DNA of 64,000 nucleotides from Calothrix sp. NIES-2100 (GTDB taxonomy: Bacteria; Cyanobacteriota; Cyanobacteriia; Cyanobacteriales; Nostocaceae). The notes under the pieces were generated by a model. That model ran no database searches and was not told the DNA's origin. It worked only from the letters and a program-made list of their open reading frames with translations. This document shows positions 7,741 through 16,970 of the stretch, piece by piece (the stretch's first letter is position 1; the number at the start of each line of letters is the position of its first letter). A program made the translations under genes and the position numbers. The stretch spans positions 9,642,205 through 9,706,204 of the forward strand of contig NZ_AP018178.1 of the NCBI RefSeq assembly GCF_002368195.1, written 5' to 3'.

Positions 7741-10662
7741 CTAAACAATGTTTATTTTTGCTTGATTTCGTAAATTATTGCGTATACTTTCAATAGTCCG
7801 AAAGTCTTTTTGTACTACAGGCTCGTCAAATCTTGACCACATCTCACGCCAGTAACACCAAGCCAAATCAAGCTCTTGTTCAGAACTAATACCTGTAGCT
7901 TTGATTGCTAGTTGAACAAGTTTATCTTTTTGGAGTATTGCTGCATCTCTATCTTTATTTTGAGCAGCAGTACATAAATTTTTATAAGTTTGTTGAAATT
8001 CTAATTTAGTCTGTTCAGCAGCTAAAAGAATTTGTTGTTTGAATTGACAACTAGAGGCTCCTTTACATAGAGAACAATCTAGAGATTTATCGGCTGCTAC
8101 AGCTTCTTTACTCCGAAATTGGCTCATATATTCTCGGACTTGTTTATCGGAAGACCGAGGCTGAGGATGATCGTCAAATCCACACCATTGATTGTCAATC
8201 AAAACAGGTGTTGGTTTATCTTTATATACAGGAACATCAATAAAAGTCGCTTTTTGTAGCCCTGTGTAAAACACAGCCGCCCGCCCAGGTTCGCATTTAC
8301 CGAGATAATCTCGCTGTTCTTCACTCATAATCATCGCATTAGCGATCGCCTCTCGGTCATGGGCATCTCGTAATTGATGGGCTATTTGCACATTGGTGTT
8401 TCGCATTGCATCCCGCGCTAACTTTTCGGGACTTTGATCGGCAATAATTAACCCTTCTCCATAGGCTCTCACCTCAGCTAACATATTACAAAAAGCCTGG
8501 ACTGCTCTAGCTTTGACATCAGATGCTCCACCTTCCTGAGTTCCCATAGATGCAACATTAGCCAGAACATTATGCGCCTCTTCTACCAAGGTGATATGAA
8601 TTAAATCTTTGCTCGGATTGAGTTCTCGATATTCCCGCAATAATGTTAATAAAAACATCATCACTAAGGATTTATCCTGTTCATTCAGGTCATTCAGTTC
8701 TAAAATTACCGGATGGTTAAATAATTCCTCAGCACTAGGATGAGAAAGAGATTGACTAAACATTAAACCTTTACTTCCCATCAGCAAAGGTTTAATTCTG
8801 CCTTTAATTGCCGCTTCTAAATTACTTTTAACTTCTCCTAGATAACCGCGATTTTTTAATACTTCCTCGACAGTTTCATAAAAATTACCTATCGTCGGAA
8901 ACTGACGCGGATCTTGCCCTGGATTACTACCATAATCAGTGAGTTGCCAACCCTGCTGACGATAGACAATTTCTAAACTTTCGGCAATTACTGAAGGTAA
9001 AGGGCCAACGTGAGGTAATGCACCTTCAAAGCAAGTTTGTAAATTAGCAATGTGAGATTCTACCCTTACCCCTGAAATTAACTCAAAGGGATTAAAACGT
9101 AGAGGAGAAATAGTATCATTACCTAAAGTATAAATCCGCAGTTTTCCAGAAAAAATATCTACATTCCGCAATCCCCGATATTCTTTTTTTGCTGACTCAA
9201 TCACTAAAAAGGGAATTTGAAACTTACGGTAAAACTGATCTAATAAATATAAACTCGTGTTACTCTTACCACTACCAGTAAAGCCAGTAATAAAAGCATG
9301 TTTCGTAAAGGCATTTTTTGAGACATAGGCTCTACCGCCCACATGAAACTTACCTAAATCAATCGCATCTGCGGGAATAGTTTCTTTACGAGGCCCCGGA
9401 TGAAAATCCGGCGGACGTTGTTTTACAGGAATACCGGGAACACCACCCTGTACCGAAACCGGAAACCGAAACGCACAAGCAGCACCCCGCCCATCCAACA
9501 GATAACGTAAGCGCAGTAAGTGAGAATGGGGGGCATTTTGGGAATGAATTGGACTAATTAAGGGCGTGAAATCTAGATACTGACAGGCTATTTGCAAGTA
9601 AGAATCATTTGCATAGTGAATGACCTTGGCTCCTGGGGGGATAGCTTCAGTTTCTCCTAAAGGCGGCTCATCAGATTTTTCTTCCCGGAGAGTAGAAGCA
9701 AAAGCATAAGCAACTTGTTGAGCCGCAGCTGCATCATCAGAACAACAGAAAATTGTAGCTAAAAAAGGATGGGTGAGTCGTCGCAGTTCAGCCGCATAGA
9801 TTCGTGATTCCCAACGCAGTTGAGGATCAGTTTTATTTTGAGAAGGGCGCACTTGCGGATTACCAAAATTCAATCCTTTGGTTTGCATACTAGCAATACT
9901 TTCCGCTTCCCTGGCTATTTCTGCAATTAAAGCTTGTTCCGCAGAAGATAATTGCGTCGGAGCCAGCAGAATACAGATACTCACTGGTGCATTTTGAGCT
10001 GCGATCGCATTAAATGGAATTAAGAATGTACCCCCAACCCCCCACCAAGGACGAATTCCATAAAGATAAGGTTTTTGTTCTATCTCACAAGTAAACTCTT
10101 TGGGAATAGAAAATTTATCCTCTGGGTTATTAGGAGAGTTACCAGAAAAGTTACTTCTTTGTCCAGCAGGTTGATTGATGGGAGTATCTTTTCTAATAGG
10201 AGTGAGAACTTCTTCCTGGCAAACTTCAAAATAATGACTATAAGTCTGAGCCTGAGCAAGAAAGTGTAACTTTTGACTAGTTAGTAATGTTGGCTCAAAT
10301 CCAAAATATTCCAACATTCTGTGTAAATCAGCCAGCAGAATTAGAGCTTGATTTTGACCTTCCGAATTTGCAGAAGTATGTAATCTTCCTAGTATGTAAA
10401 TATCAATACTTCTGTCAGTTATATTCAGATCAAATCTCAGTGCATAAGTAACATCATTTTTGCTGCGCCATAAGCCAGATACAAATTGTGTCCAGCGTCG
10501 GCAATGTTCTACAATCCGTTCTGACGGTTCTTTTCCCAGTAATGTATGGTCTAAAAGAAAATCGGGTAGAAAAGGAATTTGTAAGCCAAACAAGTATCCT
10601 GTAGTCGGTTTTTGGCTAGCGTTAATATAGAGTAAATTGGAAGAACTTGATTGATAGTTCAT
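7741..10662 (-). CDS. HerA/VirB4-like P-loop ATPase (DUF87-type)
   Basis: A 973-aa ATPase. The first ~430 residues are a family-specific region, including a CAFRFPVSVQGGVPG segment like the entry to the motor domain in DNA/protein-pumping ATPases. Walker A is GFTGSGKSN near residue 458. Walker B is ITLVEEAHN near residue 690, with the adjacent glutamate expected for catalysis. An arginine/sensor region lies around IADQSPEKLARDAMRNTN and QLRDAHDREAI. The C-terminus has a CSLCKG...C cluster. HerA-type proteins form hexameric rings that move DNA or protein. The usual nuclease partners (NurA, SIR2, DUF4297) are absent; instead two unfamiliar genes follow. First gene of the operon, after a 488-base AT-rich gap. 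Confidence 0.85.
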   Translation of the reverse strand: MNYQSSSSNLLYINASQKPTTGYLFGLQIPFLPDFLLDHTLLGKEPSERIVEHCRRWTQFVSGLWRSKNDVTYALRFDLNITDRSIDIYILGRLHTSANSEGQNQALILLADLHRMLEYFGFEPTLLTSQKLHFLAQAQTYSHYFEVCQEEVLTPIRKDTPINQPAGQRSNFSGNSPNNPEDKFSIPKEFTCEIEQKPYLYGIRPWWGVGGTFLIPFNAIAAQNAPVSICILLAPTQLSSAEQALIAEIAREAESIASMQTKGLNFGNPQVRPSQNKTDPQLRWESRIYAAELRRLTHPFLATIFCCSDDAAAAQQVAYAFASTLREEKSDEPPLGETEAIPPGAKVIHYANDSYLQIACQYLDFTPLISPIHSQNAPHSHLLRLRYLLDGRGAACAFRFPVSVQGGVPGIPVKQRPPDFHPGPRKETIPADAIDLGKFHVGGRAYVSKNAFTKHAFITGFTGSGKSNTSLYLLDQFYRKFQIPFLVIESAKKEYRGLRNVDIFSGKLRIYTLGNDTISPLRFNPFELISGVRVESHIANLQTCFEGALPHVGPLPSVIAESLEIVYRQQGWQLTDYGSNPGQDPRQFPTIGNFYETVEEVLKNRGYLGEVKSNLEAAIKGRIKPLLMGSKGLMFSQSLSHPSAEELFNHPVILELNDLNEQDKSLVMMFLLTLLREYRELNPSKDLIHITLVEEAHNVLANVASMGTQEGGASDVKARAVQAFCNMLAEVRAYGEGLIIADQSPEKLARDAMRNTNVQIAHQLRDAHDREAIANAMIMSEEQRDYLGKCEPGRAAVFYTGLQKATFIDVPVYKDKPTPVLIDNQWCGFDDHPQPRSSDKQVREYMSQFRSKEAVAADKSLDCSLCKGASSCQFKQQILLAAEQTKLEFQQTYKNLCTAAQNKDRDAAILQKDKLVQLAIKATGISSEQELDLAWCYWREMWSRFDEPVVQKDFRTIESIRNNLRNQAKINIV

Positions 10663-11150
10663 ACCTTTAATTCATATACAAGCTACATCACCTGTATCCA
10701 AAATTACTTATTTATTTTTACAGCTATGTCAGATTAAATACTAACTAATATCCTGATATTTTTATTTTTTCAAGAAAGGTTATGTAAAAAATTAAATTAT
10801 CAACAATCTAATTTTTCCTAATAAATATAGATAAAAATTTATTTTTTTTATGAAGATACGACTGCTAATTTAAAGGAAAGATAAAACTGAGGAAAAAATA
10901 AAATTCTTGAAAGATGCAGTTGGTAGCTAGACTGTATAACCTACTACGCTTAATTTCAACATAATTGCAGTAAAACCCAACAAACAAATGTTGGGTTTCA
11001 TTACTGATACTATTGGCGAATTATTTCTTAACCTTGGAATATTCAGATAAACCCATTGTTTGATGAGATGTTGGGTTTCCTTACGTCAACCCAACCTACA
11101 AAATTTTAGGTTTCTAACTCTAAAAATTACAAATGACTAATGACCAATAC
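10663..11150. other. AT-rich intergenic region with GTTGGGTTT inverted repeats
   Basis: The right part should hold the promoter of the HerA-like gene, but no motif stands out. At 10977-10999 a CCCAACA...TGTTGGG hairpin is followed by TTT. At 11068-11097 there is a second palindrome, GTTGGGTTTCCTTACG paired with CAACCCAAC, a common dispersed element of these genomes. It ends in AATGACTAATGACC heptamers just beyond the exoribonuclease stop codon. Confidence 0.5.
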
Positions 11151-13202
11151 TTAATTCAATGCTTCTTGATAAATTATCTCTTGAAAATGAATCATATCTT
11201 TTTGCGGGTCGGCAAGACTGACTTTAACTAATAAATGCTCACCTAAATTGACAGAACGTTTAAAAGACATTGGCAACTGTAATCCTAAATCTTCTAAAAG
11301 AATTAGTGCCAAATTGCTATCTTCCCGCAGCCACATTAATACTGTTACATCCCAAACTTGTTCTGGGTAACGACGTAAATACTCTAAAGCATAATATCTA
11401 TTAGTTTGCCGTTCTACCATTGTCACTTCTTGAGTGATGCTGGTGACAGTCATCATCACCTCTTTGAGTTGTTCGGCGGAGAATGGTAAAACTTCGCCAC
11501 GCAAATGGGCTTTGAGTTGAAAATGGGTGAGTAAATCGCTGTAGCGGCGGATGGGAGAAGTCGCCTGAGTATATGTATCCAAACCCAAACCGGCGTGACG
11601 CACAGGGGTAATACTCATTTCGCTTTTAGGCATACAGCGACGCATAGCACAGGCGCGGACAAATCCGGCTGGTAGCAGCAGTAATTCTTCTTCTGGGGGT
11701 AATTCTGGCTGTGGCTGACCGCGAAATGGTAAGGGTATTTTATGCGCTTGTCCGTAGCGGGCTGCAACTTCACCAGCTAAAATCATCATTTCTGCTACCA
11801 GTTGTCTGGATGGGGAATCATCCAAAATATCGATGCTGATTTCGTCACCTTTGACTTTGATCGTGGCTTCTGGCATGGTGATGCTGATTGCGCCTTGGTT
11901 ATAGCGCCAAGTTCTCCGCCGCTGTGCCCAAGTTGCGATCGCGGCAATTTCTGCTTCTCCTTGTACTCCTAATTGCAGCATCTCATCTACATCTTCGTAG
12001 GTGAGGCGGTAAGTTGGCTTGATCAAGCTGGGATGAATACTATAATCTTCGACTCTGCCTGTAGGATCTAAAATAATGCCAAAGCTGAGGGCGCAACAAA
12101 CCCGTCCCTGTACCAGACTCATCGGCCCGGTTGCCAAAACTTCCGGGAACATGGGTATCATCCCTGTAGGCAAATAAACTGTGCTACCCCTTTTCCTAGC
12201 TTCTAAATCTAAGTCATCCTCTGGCGCTAATAACCGGGTAGGATCGGCGATATGCACCCACAAACGTTCCCTACCATCGGGCAGCAATTCCCAGCTCAGA
12301 CCGTCGTCGATTTCTGTGGTACTTTCATCATCAACTGTGTACACTTTTAAATGAGTCAGATCTAGACGGTCTGTATCTAGATCTGAGGGTGGGGAATCCA
12401 AACGCTGTTGCGCCACTTCTAACACCTTGCTAGGAAATTGAACCGGAATTGCCGAACGACGCAAAAACAAATTTTCATTGGGACTCCACCAACCCAAATC
12501 AAGCAACAGTTGAAATGCTCCTTGGGGCGTTGCTTGGCGTCCCAGCATGGTCATTGTTTCTAATACTGGGCCTGGGGGAGGGTAGGCCCGAGACAAAGAA
12601 TCATAATTTACGCCCATACGCACGACATCGGCGAGGAGGGCGGCATATTTTTCTATTGCTTCTAAACGCTGCCGATCTTGACGTTGCCAATCTACAGATT
12701 CACCTGCTATGGCCTGTTCTACACGCGCTAAAAATTCTTGCTGTCCCTTAGCTTTTTGGGATTCTACTTCTAACTGGTGTTTGCGTTCTGCTACCTGAGT
12801 TGTTGTCCGGGTCTCATAAGCGTCTCCTTTTTGCTTGAAATAAAGTTTGTCCTCTGATAACAAGCAATGGGCGGCGTAACAATGCGGCGCGTCTGATTCG
12901 GAAAACAATAGATTAGCCATTTGTGATGGGGTGACTGGTTCCCCATCCTCAACTAACAATTCCCAAGCTACTTCCAAGCTTGATGGATCTAGATATGGCT
13001 GTACCTGTTCTAGAAACTTAGGAATGTCCGATGGCTTGTAGGTTTGTCCGTTAACGGTATAAGTAATTTGTCTAGGCGCGAGGCTGTGGGATTGACCGCG
13101 TTCATCTACCACAAACCAACGGGTTTTCCCGTCTGGGCGGTCTACCACTCCCAGGCGGCGATCGCCTTGAACCCTAAATTCAACTAGCGTCCCCTTCTCC
13201 AC
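11151..13202 (-). CDS. RNase II/R family 3'-5' exoribonuclease
   Basis: A processive hydrolytic 3' exonuclease for mRNA turnover and rRNA maturation. The catalytic RNB domain begins around VYTVDDESTTEIDDGLSW, whose acidic residues bind the catalytic metals. It continues through VHIADPTRLL, RGSTVYLP and the family block RYSDLLTHFQLKAHLRG near the end. The N-terminus (VEFRVQGDRRLGVVDRPDG) is a small beta-barrel-like RNA-binding region, and a short S1-like tail follows the RNB domain. At 683 aa it matches cyanobacterial/chloroplast enzymes and is shorter than E. coli RNase R. It lies downstream of rpmG-rpsR on the same strand, so co-transcription is possible. Confidence 0.9.
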   Translation of the reverse strand: MEKGTLVEFRVQGDRRLGVVDRPDGKTRWFVVDERGQSHSLAPRQITYTVNGQTYKPSDIPKFLEQVQPYLDPSSLEVAWELLVEDGEPVTPSQMANLLFSESDAPHCYAAHCLLSEDKLYFKQKGDAYETRTTTQVAERKHQLEVESQKAKGQQEFLARVEQAIAGESVDWQRQDRQRLEAIEKYAALLADVVRMGVNYDSLSRAYPPPGPVLETMTMLGRQATPQGAFQLLLDLGWWSPNENLFLRRSAIPVQFPSKVLEVAQQRLDSPPSDLDTDRLDLTHLKVYTVDDESTTEIDDGLSWELLPDGRERLWVHIADPTRLLAPEDDLDLEARKRGSTVYLPTGMIPMFPEVLATGPMSLVQGRVCCALSFGIILDPTGRVEDYSIHPSLIKPTYRLTYEDVDEMLQLGVQGEAEIAAIATWAQRRRTWRYNQGAISITMPEATIKVKGDEISIDILDDSPSRQLVAEMMILAGEVAARYGQAHKIPLPFRGQPQPELPPEEELLLLPAGFVRACAMRRCMPKSEMSITPVRHAGLGLDTYTQATSPIRRYSDLLTHFQLKAHLRGEVLPFSAEQLKEVMMTVTSITQEVTMVERQTNRYYALEYLRRYPEQVWDVTVLMWLREDSNLALILLEDLGLQLPMSFKRSVNLGEHLLVKVSLADPQKDMIHFQEIIYQEALN

Positions 13203-13420
13203 AACTCTCGCAATTAATTGGTTAACTAATAAATTTTAGATTTTGGATTGAATATTGACTACTAAATCCAAAATCTCATGATTTTTTCTCTGCAAAAGAT
13301 GATTTTACACTGACTTAAGGAGATTTTAGATTCTGGAATATGAAAATTTGCAGCCACTTTCATCATCAAAGCAGCTGCTTCAGTTCATCCATCATCTAAA
13401 ATTCTCAATCGCCACTCAAT

Positions 13421-13636
13421 TTAACCTTCTGCGTTGATGAAAGGCAACAAGGCTACAATTCGAGCACGTTTAATTGCTAATGTCAAGTCTCTTTGTTGCT
13501 GAGATGTTAGCCCAGTAATTCGCCGGGGCAGGATTTTTCCCCGCTCGGTGATAAACTTCCGCAACAAATCAACATCTTTATAATCGATTGGTTCTCCCGG
13601 CTTAATCGGAGATAGACGACGACGATAGTAACTCAT
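13421..13636 (-). CDS. rpsR: 30S ribosomal protein S18
   Basis: A 71-aa protein with the S18 core: IDYKDVDLLRKFITERGKILPRRITGL and QQRDLTLAIKRARIVALLPF. It binds the platform of the small subunit next to S6. It begins 2 bases after the rpmG stop, so the two are one operon, the usual cyanobacterial rpmG-rpsR order. Confidence 0.97.
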   Translation of the reverse strand: MSYYRRRLSPIKPGEPIDYKDVDLLRKFITERGKILPRRITGLTSQQQRDLTLAIKRARIVALLPFINAEG

Positions 13637-13638
13637 TT

Positions 13639-13833
13639 TTACTTAATTTCCTTGTGGACTGTGTGTGTATTGCAATGGGTGCAGAACTTTTTGAGTTCTA
13701 ATCTGCTAGTGGTGTTGCGCCGATTCTTCATTGTCGTATACCGGGAAACACCAGGAGAGCGCTTGTTAGCGTTAGTGCGACATTCGGTACATTCTAGTGT
13801 CACTATGATGCGGACACCTTTACTCTTAGCCAT
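13639..13833 (-). CDS. rpmG: 50S ribosomal protein L33
   Basis: A 64-aa L33 of the zinc-binding type, with paired cysteines in LECTECR and KFCTHC. The middle (RYTTMKNRRNTTSRLELKKF) is the family signature. First gene of a two-gene operon with rpsR. Confidence 0.97.
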   Translation of the reverse strand: MAKSKGVRIIVTLECTECRTNANKRSPGVSRYTTMKNRRNTTSRLELKKFCTHCNTHTVHKEIK

Positions 13834-13876
13834 AATCTTACAAACCGTAAAGCCTGGAGAGAATTAACACAAATGA

Positions 13877-14434
13877 CTATCTTCTCACATTTCGTTGGAT
13901 CTTATCAACTATTCGCTTGATTTTTATATCGAGCGAATAACCACGACGCGAGGAAACTATGGTAGTTCTAGCATAGCGGTCATGCAATGCCTGACGCATT
14001 TGCTGATCGTAGAAGGCTACGCCACAGTCAATAGCCAGGGGAAGTACTAGCAGTATAGCAGTGGGATTGGCACTAATATTGCCTAGAGCAATGGAGATAA
14101 ACAGCGCACCCACACCAATGATCGTTTCTCGTTTGACAAGTGCTAGTAACTCTGGAATTCTACCGACTATTTGCCCATCTTCGACTTCCAGCACCTTGAG
14201 GTCAAATGCCCAACGCCCTAAGCTTTGGCCTTGATTGTTATAGACTACTAGCACTCGTAAAACTAACCAAGATATCACAAACACGAGAATTTGAACAAAT
14301 TGAATACCTGAGTTGTTGCTTCTCAACAGAGAACTGATTAACCAAACACCTAGGAAATCTAGCCCTAACGCCATACCGCGTCGTCCAATCTCCGCCTTGG
14401 GATAATGTTTTTGGGGTACTCTGGCAATAGTCAT
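13877..14434 (-). CDS. RDD family membrane protein
   Basis: A 185-aa membrane protein with the RDD signature near the N-terminus (GRRGMALGLDFLGVWLISSLL, with R and D where the family expects them). Three hydrophobic segments follow, and NNQGQSLGRWAFDLKVLEV is the typical QSLGK-type loop. RDD proteins are poorly understood and have been linked to transport in a few bacteria; no substrate can be given. It lies 43 bases upstream of rpmG on the same strand and may share its transcript. Confidence 0.85.
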   Translation of the reverse strand: MTIARVPQKHYPKAEIGRRGMALGLDFLGVWLISSLLRSNNSGIQFVQILVFVISWLVLRVLVVYNNQGQSLGRWAFDLKVLEVEDGQIVGRIPELLALVKRETIIGVGALFISIALGNISANPTAILLVLPLAIDCGVAFYDQQMRQALHDRYARTTIVSSRRGYSLDIKIKRIVDKIQRNVRR

Positions 14435-14731
14435 AGAATATATTAAGGATTTTTTAAGTATTTTTATCGATGCTAGAAGAATTAATTATTGCTATTAGTT
14501 TTAATATTGAAGTGAGCGTTTAAGTACTGGCTCAGTGTTCGATAACCGGAAAACAGCTAACTTAGTTAAACAGTAAAGCTAGGGAAAATTAAGAATATAG
14601 CGTAGAATCACAGATGAGTCTGGTAAGTAAATACTGAATTAGCTAGTGGCATAATTGCCAACAACCAGGGGTAATACTTGGTCAAAATGATCACGTTCAG
14701 CAATTATTTATATTTTTGAGGGTTATCGCCA

Positions 14732-14977
14732 ATGAAATTCATCAACACAAAAGCTGTACAAATCCCAGTTAGTACAATCATTTCCATACTAACCGCCATT
14801 AATGACCGTGATTATGCCCGATTAAAACAATTACAAACAGGCTTGGTCAAGCAGCATGGGGTGGAAGTTTGGCAGGATGTTTTTGGTTCTCGTGTCTTAC
14901 CAGCATTAGATCAACAATCCAATAGATGGTTATTAAACGTTTTGTGTAATGGGGAAACCGCTAGTGCGAGAATGTAA
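14732..14977 (+). CDS. Small conserved-type protein, function unknown
   Basis: An 81-aa soluble protein with no recognised domain. It has a helix-rich pattern (STIISILTAINDRDYARLKQLQTGLV) and a C-terminal WLLNVLCNGE. A GAGGG site lies 8-12 bases before the ATG. It ends 27 bases before moeA in the same direction, so the two may be co-transcribed, but nothing ties it to molybdenum cofactor synthesis. Confidence 0.65.
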   Translation: MKFINTKAVQIPVSTIISILTAINDRDYARLKQLQTGLVKQHGVEVWQDVFGSRVLPALDQQSNRWLLNVLCNGETASARM

Positions 14978-15004
14978 GGAATAGCGTTAATTTAGGCGAT
15001 CGCT

Positions 15005-16306
15005 ATGCTTTCAGTCAGCGATACACAAGCAGTTATTTTAGATTTAGTCCAACCACTAGATCACCAAAGTGAGACAGAAGTTGTAGATTTATTCGCCGCA
15101 TCTGGGCGGATTTTGGCAACCCCAGTCACCAGCAACCTAGACTTTCCTCATTGGGATAATTCGGCAATGGATGGTTATGCAGTGCAATATACAGATGTAA
15201 AGCACTGTAGCGCCCAACAGCCAGCAGTTTTGGAAATTGTTGAGTCAATTCCTGCCGGATATCAACCCCAGTCTACAATTGGGCAGGGTCAAGCCGCACG
15301 GATTTTTACAGGCGCGGTGATGCCAAAGGGTGCGGATACTGTAGTTATGCAAGAGCGGACAAGCCAAAAAGAGAATCGCGTCCATATTTTTGCTGCACCA
15401 CAACCACAAGAATTTGTGAGGCGCAAAGCATCTTTTTATCAAGCTGGGACACAATTATTACCAGCAGGAATTAAATTGAGTGCGGCGGAAATTGGTGTTT
15501 TAGCCGCAGCCCAATGTCCTCAAGTGAGTGTTTACCGTCGTCCTCGTGTAGCAATATTTTCTACTGGAGATGAACTGGTAACCCTTGACCAACCGCTAGC
15601 CGCCGGACAAATTGTCGATTCTAATGGGTATGCACTAGCCGCTTTGGTTAGGCAAAGTGGAGCCGAACCGTTAATGTTAGGCATTGTTAAGGATGAGCCA
15701 GCAGCGCTGCAAAAAACAATTGCTGACGCGATCGCCAATGCTGATTTAGTAATTTCTTCCGGTGGGGTTTCCGTAGGCGATTATGACTATGTTGACCAAA
15801 TTTTAGAAACATTGCAAGCCAAGGTTCATATCCGTGCTGTGGCAATGAGACCAGGTAAACCCCTCACAGTTGCCACATTCCCTCAAAGCCCGCACCTCCG
15901 GGTGGGGCTAGAAGAACAAAGCCCGCCTGCGCAGGCTAGTAATAATGAGAAAGTTATTATATATTTTGGGTTACCAGGAAACCCGGCGGCTGTGTTGGTG
16001 ACATTTTTGCGATTTGTGCAGCCAGCAATTAAAAAACTGGCTGGATTGGCGCAGGGGTGGGAAGTAGAGTTTGTCAAAGTGCGATCGCATCAAGAATTGC
16101 GATCGGATGGCAAGCGTGAAACTTATGTTTGGGGAAAATTACAGTTAATTGATGGCGTTTACGAATTTCATAAAGCTGGTGGTAGCCACAGTTCGGGAAA
16201 TTTGATTAACTTAGCTCAAACCAATGCCCTGGCTGTGATCCCAGTGGGTAAGACTTTAATTTCTCCAGGTGGAGAAGTAGAAGTTTTACCACAAAACTGG
16301 GTTTAA
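15005..16306 (+). CDS. moeA: Molybdopterin molybdenumtransferase
   Basis: MoeA inserts molybdate into adenylated molybdopterin, the last step of molybdenum cofactor synthesis, which nitrate reductase needs. The sequence shows the N-terminal DFPHWDNSAMDGYAV block, IPAGYQP, RIFTGAVMPKGADTVVMQE, the MoaB/MogA-like core with STGDELV, SSGGVSVGDYDYV and RPGKPLTVA, and the C-terminal FGLPGNPAAVLVTF. Length 433 aa is slightly above average because of a Pro/Ala-rich insert (about residues 297-318, HLRVGLEEQSPPAQ) encoded by repeat-like DNA at 15890-15945. moaB of the same pathway is at 57312, not linked. Confidence 0.96.
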   Translation: MLSVSDTQAVILDLVQPLDHQSETEVVDLFAASGRILATPVTSNLDFPHWDNSAMDGYAVQYTDVKHCSAQQPAVLEIVESIPAGYQPQSTIGQGQAARIFTGAVMPKGADTVVMQERTSQKENRVHIFAAPQPQEFVRRKASFYQAGTQLLPAGIKLSAAEIGVLAAAQCPQVSVYRRPRVAIFSTGDELVTLDQPLAAGQIVDSNGYALAALVRQSGAEPLMLGIVKDEPAALQKTIADAIANADLVISSGGVSVGDYDYVDQILETLQAKVHIRAVAMRPGKPLTVATFPQSPHLRVGLEEQSPPAQASNNEKVIIYFGLPGNPAAVLVTFLRFVQPAIKKLAGLAQGWEVEFVKVRSHQELRSDGKRETYVWGKLQLIDGVYEFHKAGGSHSSGNLINLAQTNALAVIPVGKTLISPGGEVEVLPQNWV

Positions 16307-16315
16307 AGCCCGGTT

Positions 16316-16468
16316 CTAAAGGAGCGGCTTTTCTTCCTGTAGTCTATCAATCCAGTCTTCAATCAACTGAGTCATCGTTTTGCGCTTTTGTTTAGCAACT
16401 CTTCTTAATTTTTCAAGTCTTTGAGGGTCAACCCGTACACTCAGTCTCTCTTTCATGCTGCTATCCAT
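16316..16468 (-). CDS. Small ribbon-helix-helix (CopG-like) protein
   Basis: A 50-aa protein, MDSSMKERLSVRVDPQRLEK at its start, with a beta-strand (RLSVRVD) then two helices (LEKLRRVAKQKRK, TMTQLIEDWIDRLQEE), the ribbon-helix-helix DNA-binding pattern. The alternative start is the Met at 16456. It lies head to head with the remnant IS605/group II intron zone. Small regulators of this type accompany tnpB elements in cyanobacteria, so it is probably element cargo or an element regulator. This is inference from position. Confidence 0.7.
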   Translation of the reverse strand: MDSSMKERLSVRVDPQRLEKLRRVAKQKRKTMTQLIEDWIDRLQEEKPLL

Positions 16469-16489
16469 CGGCTACCCATTTATAATATC

Positions 16490-16970
16490 AATTGACGGCG
16501 ATAACTGGGTATTCTCCACCCCGCAGGAAAGTAAAAACCCAATGCGACTTTTTAGCCACGCTGATACACCTGTAGTTAGGCATATAAAAGTAAAAGGTGA
16601 AGCCAGTCCATACAATGGCGACCTAGTATACTGGAGTTCAAGAATGGGCGCACATCCAGAAATGCCTAAAAAAGTGGCGACACTTTTGAAACAGCAGAAA
16701 GGAAAATGCACTCACTGCGGATTGTATTTCAGAACCGAAGACCTATTAGAAGTAGACCACATAATACCCCGGAGTAAAGGGGGAAAAGATGAATACAAAA
16801 ATCTTCAGGTACTTCACAAACACTGCCACGACACCAAAACAGCTAAAGATGGTTTAGCTGGAGGTATGCACTTGGACAAGCACCAAATTATTGAGGAGCC
16901 GGATGAAGGGAAATCTTCACGTCCGGTTTTGAAGACGAGTCGCTCTGGTGACGGAGCGGCTTAGTTTAAT
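16490..16970 (+). mobile_element. 3' remnant of a group II intron (HNH part of the maturase plus domains V-VI)
   Basis: The frame ending at 16964 is the C-terminal end of an intron-encoded protein: TPVVRHIKVKGEASPYNGDL, then an HNH nuclease domain with CTHCGLYF, VDHIIPRSKGGKDEYKNLQ and HKHCHD. Reverse transcriptase and maturase domains are gone. RNA domain V is visible at 16896-16930 (GAGCCGG, GAAA, TTCACG, CCGG), domain VI follows, and the intron 3' end is about 16970 (TTAGTTTAAT). The IS605 tnpB frame resumes directly after it, so the intron had inserted inside tnpB before its 5' part was deleted. Confidence 0.8.

Noticed and set aside
16455..16964. Free-standing HNH endonuclease gene
   Set aside because: Its upstream sequence and the following domain V show it is the tail of a group II intron-encoded protein.
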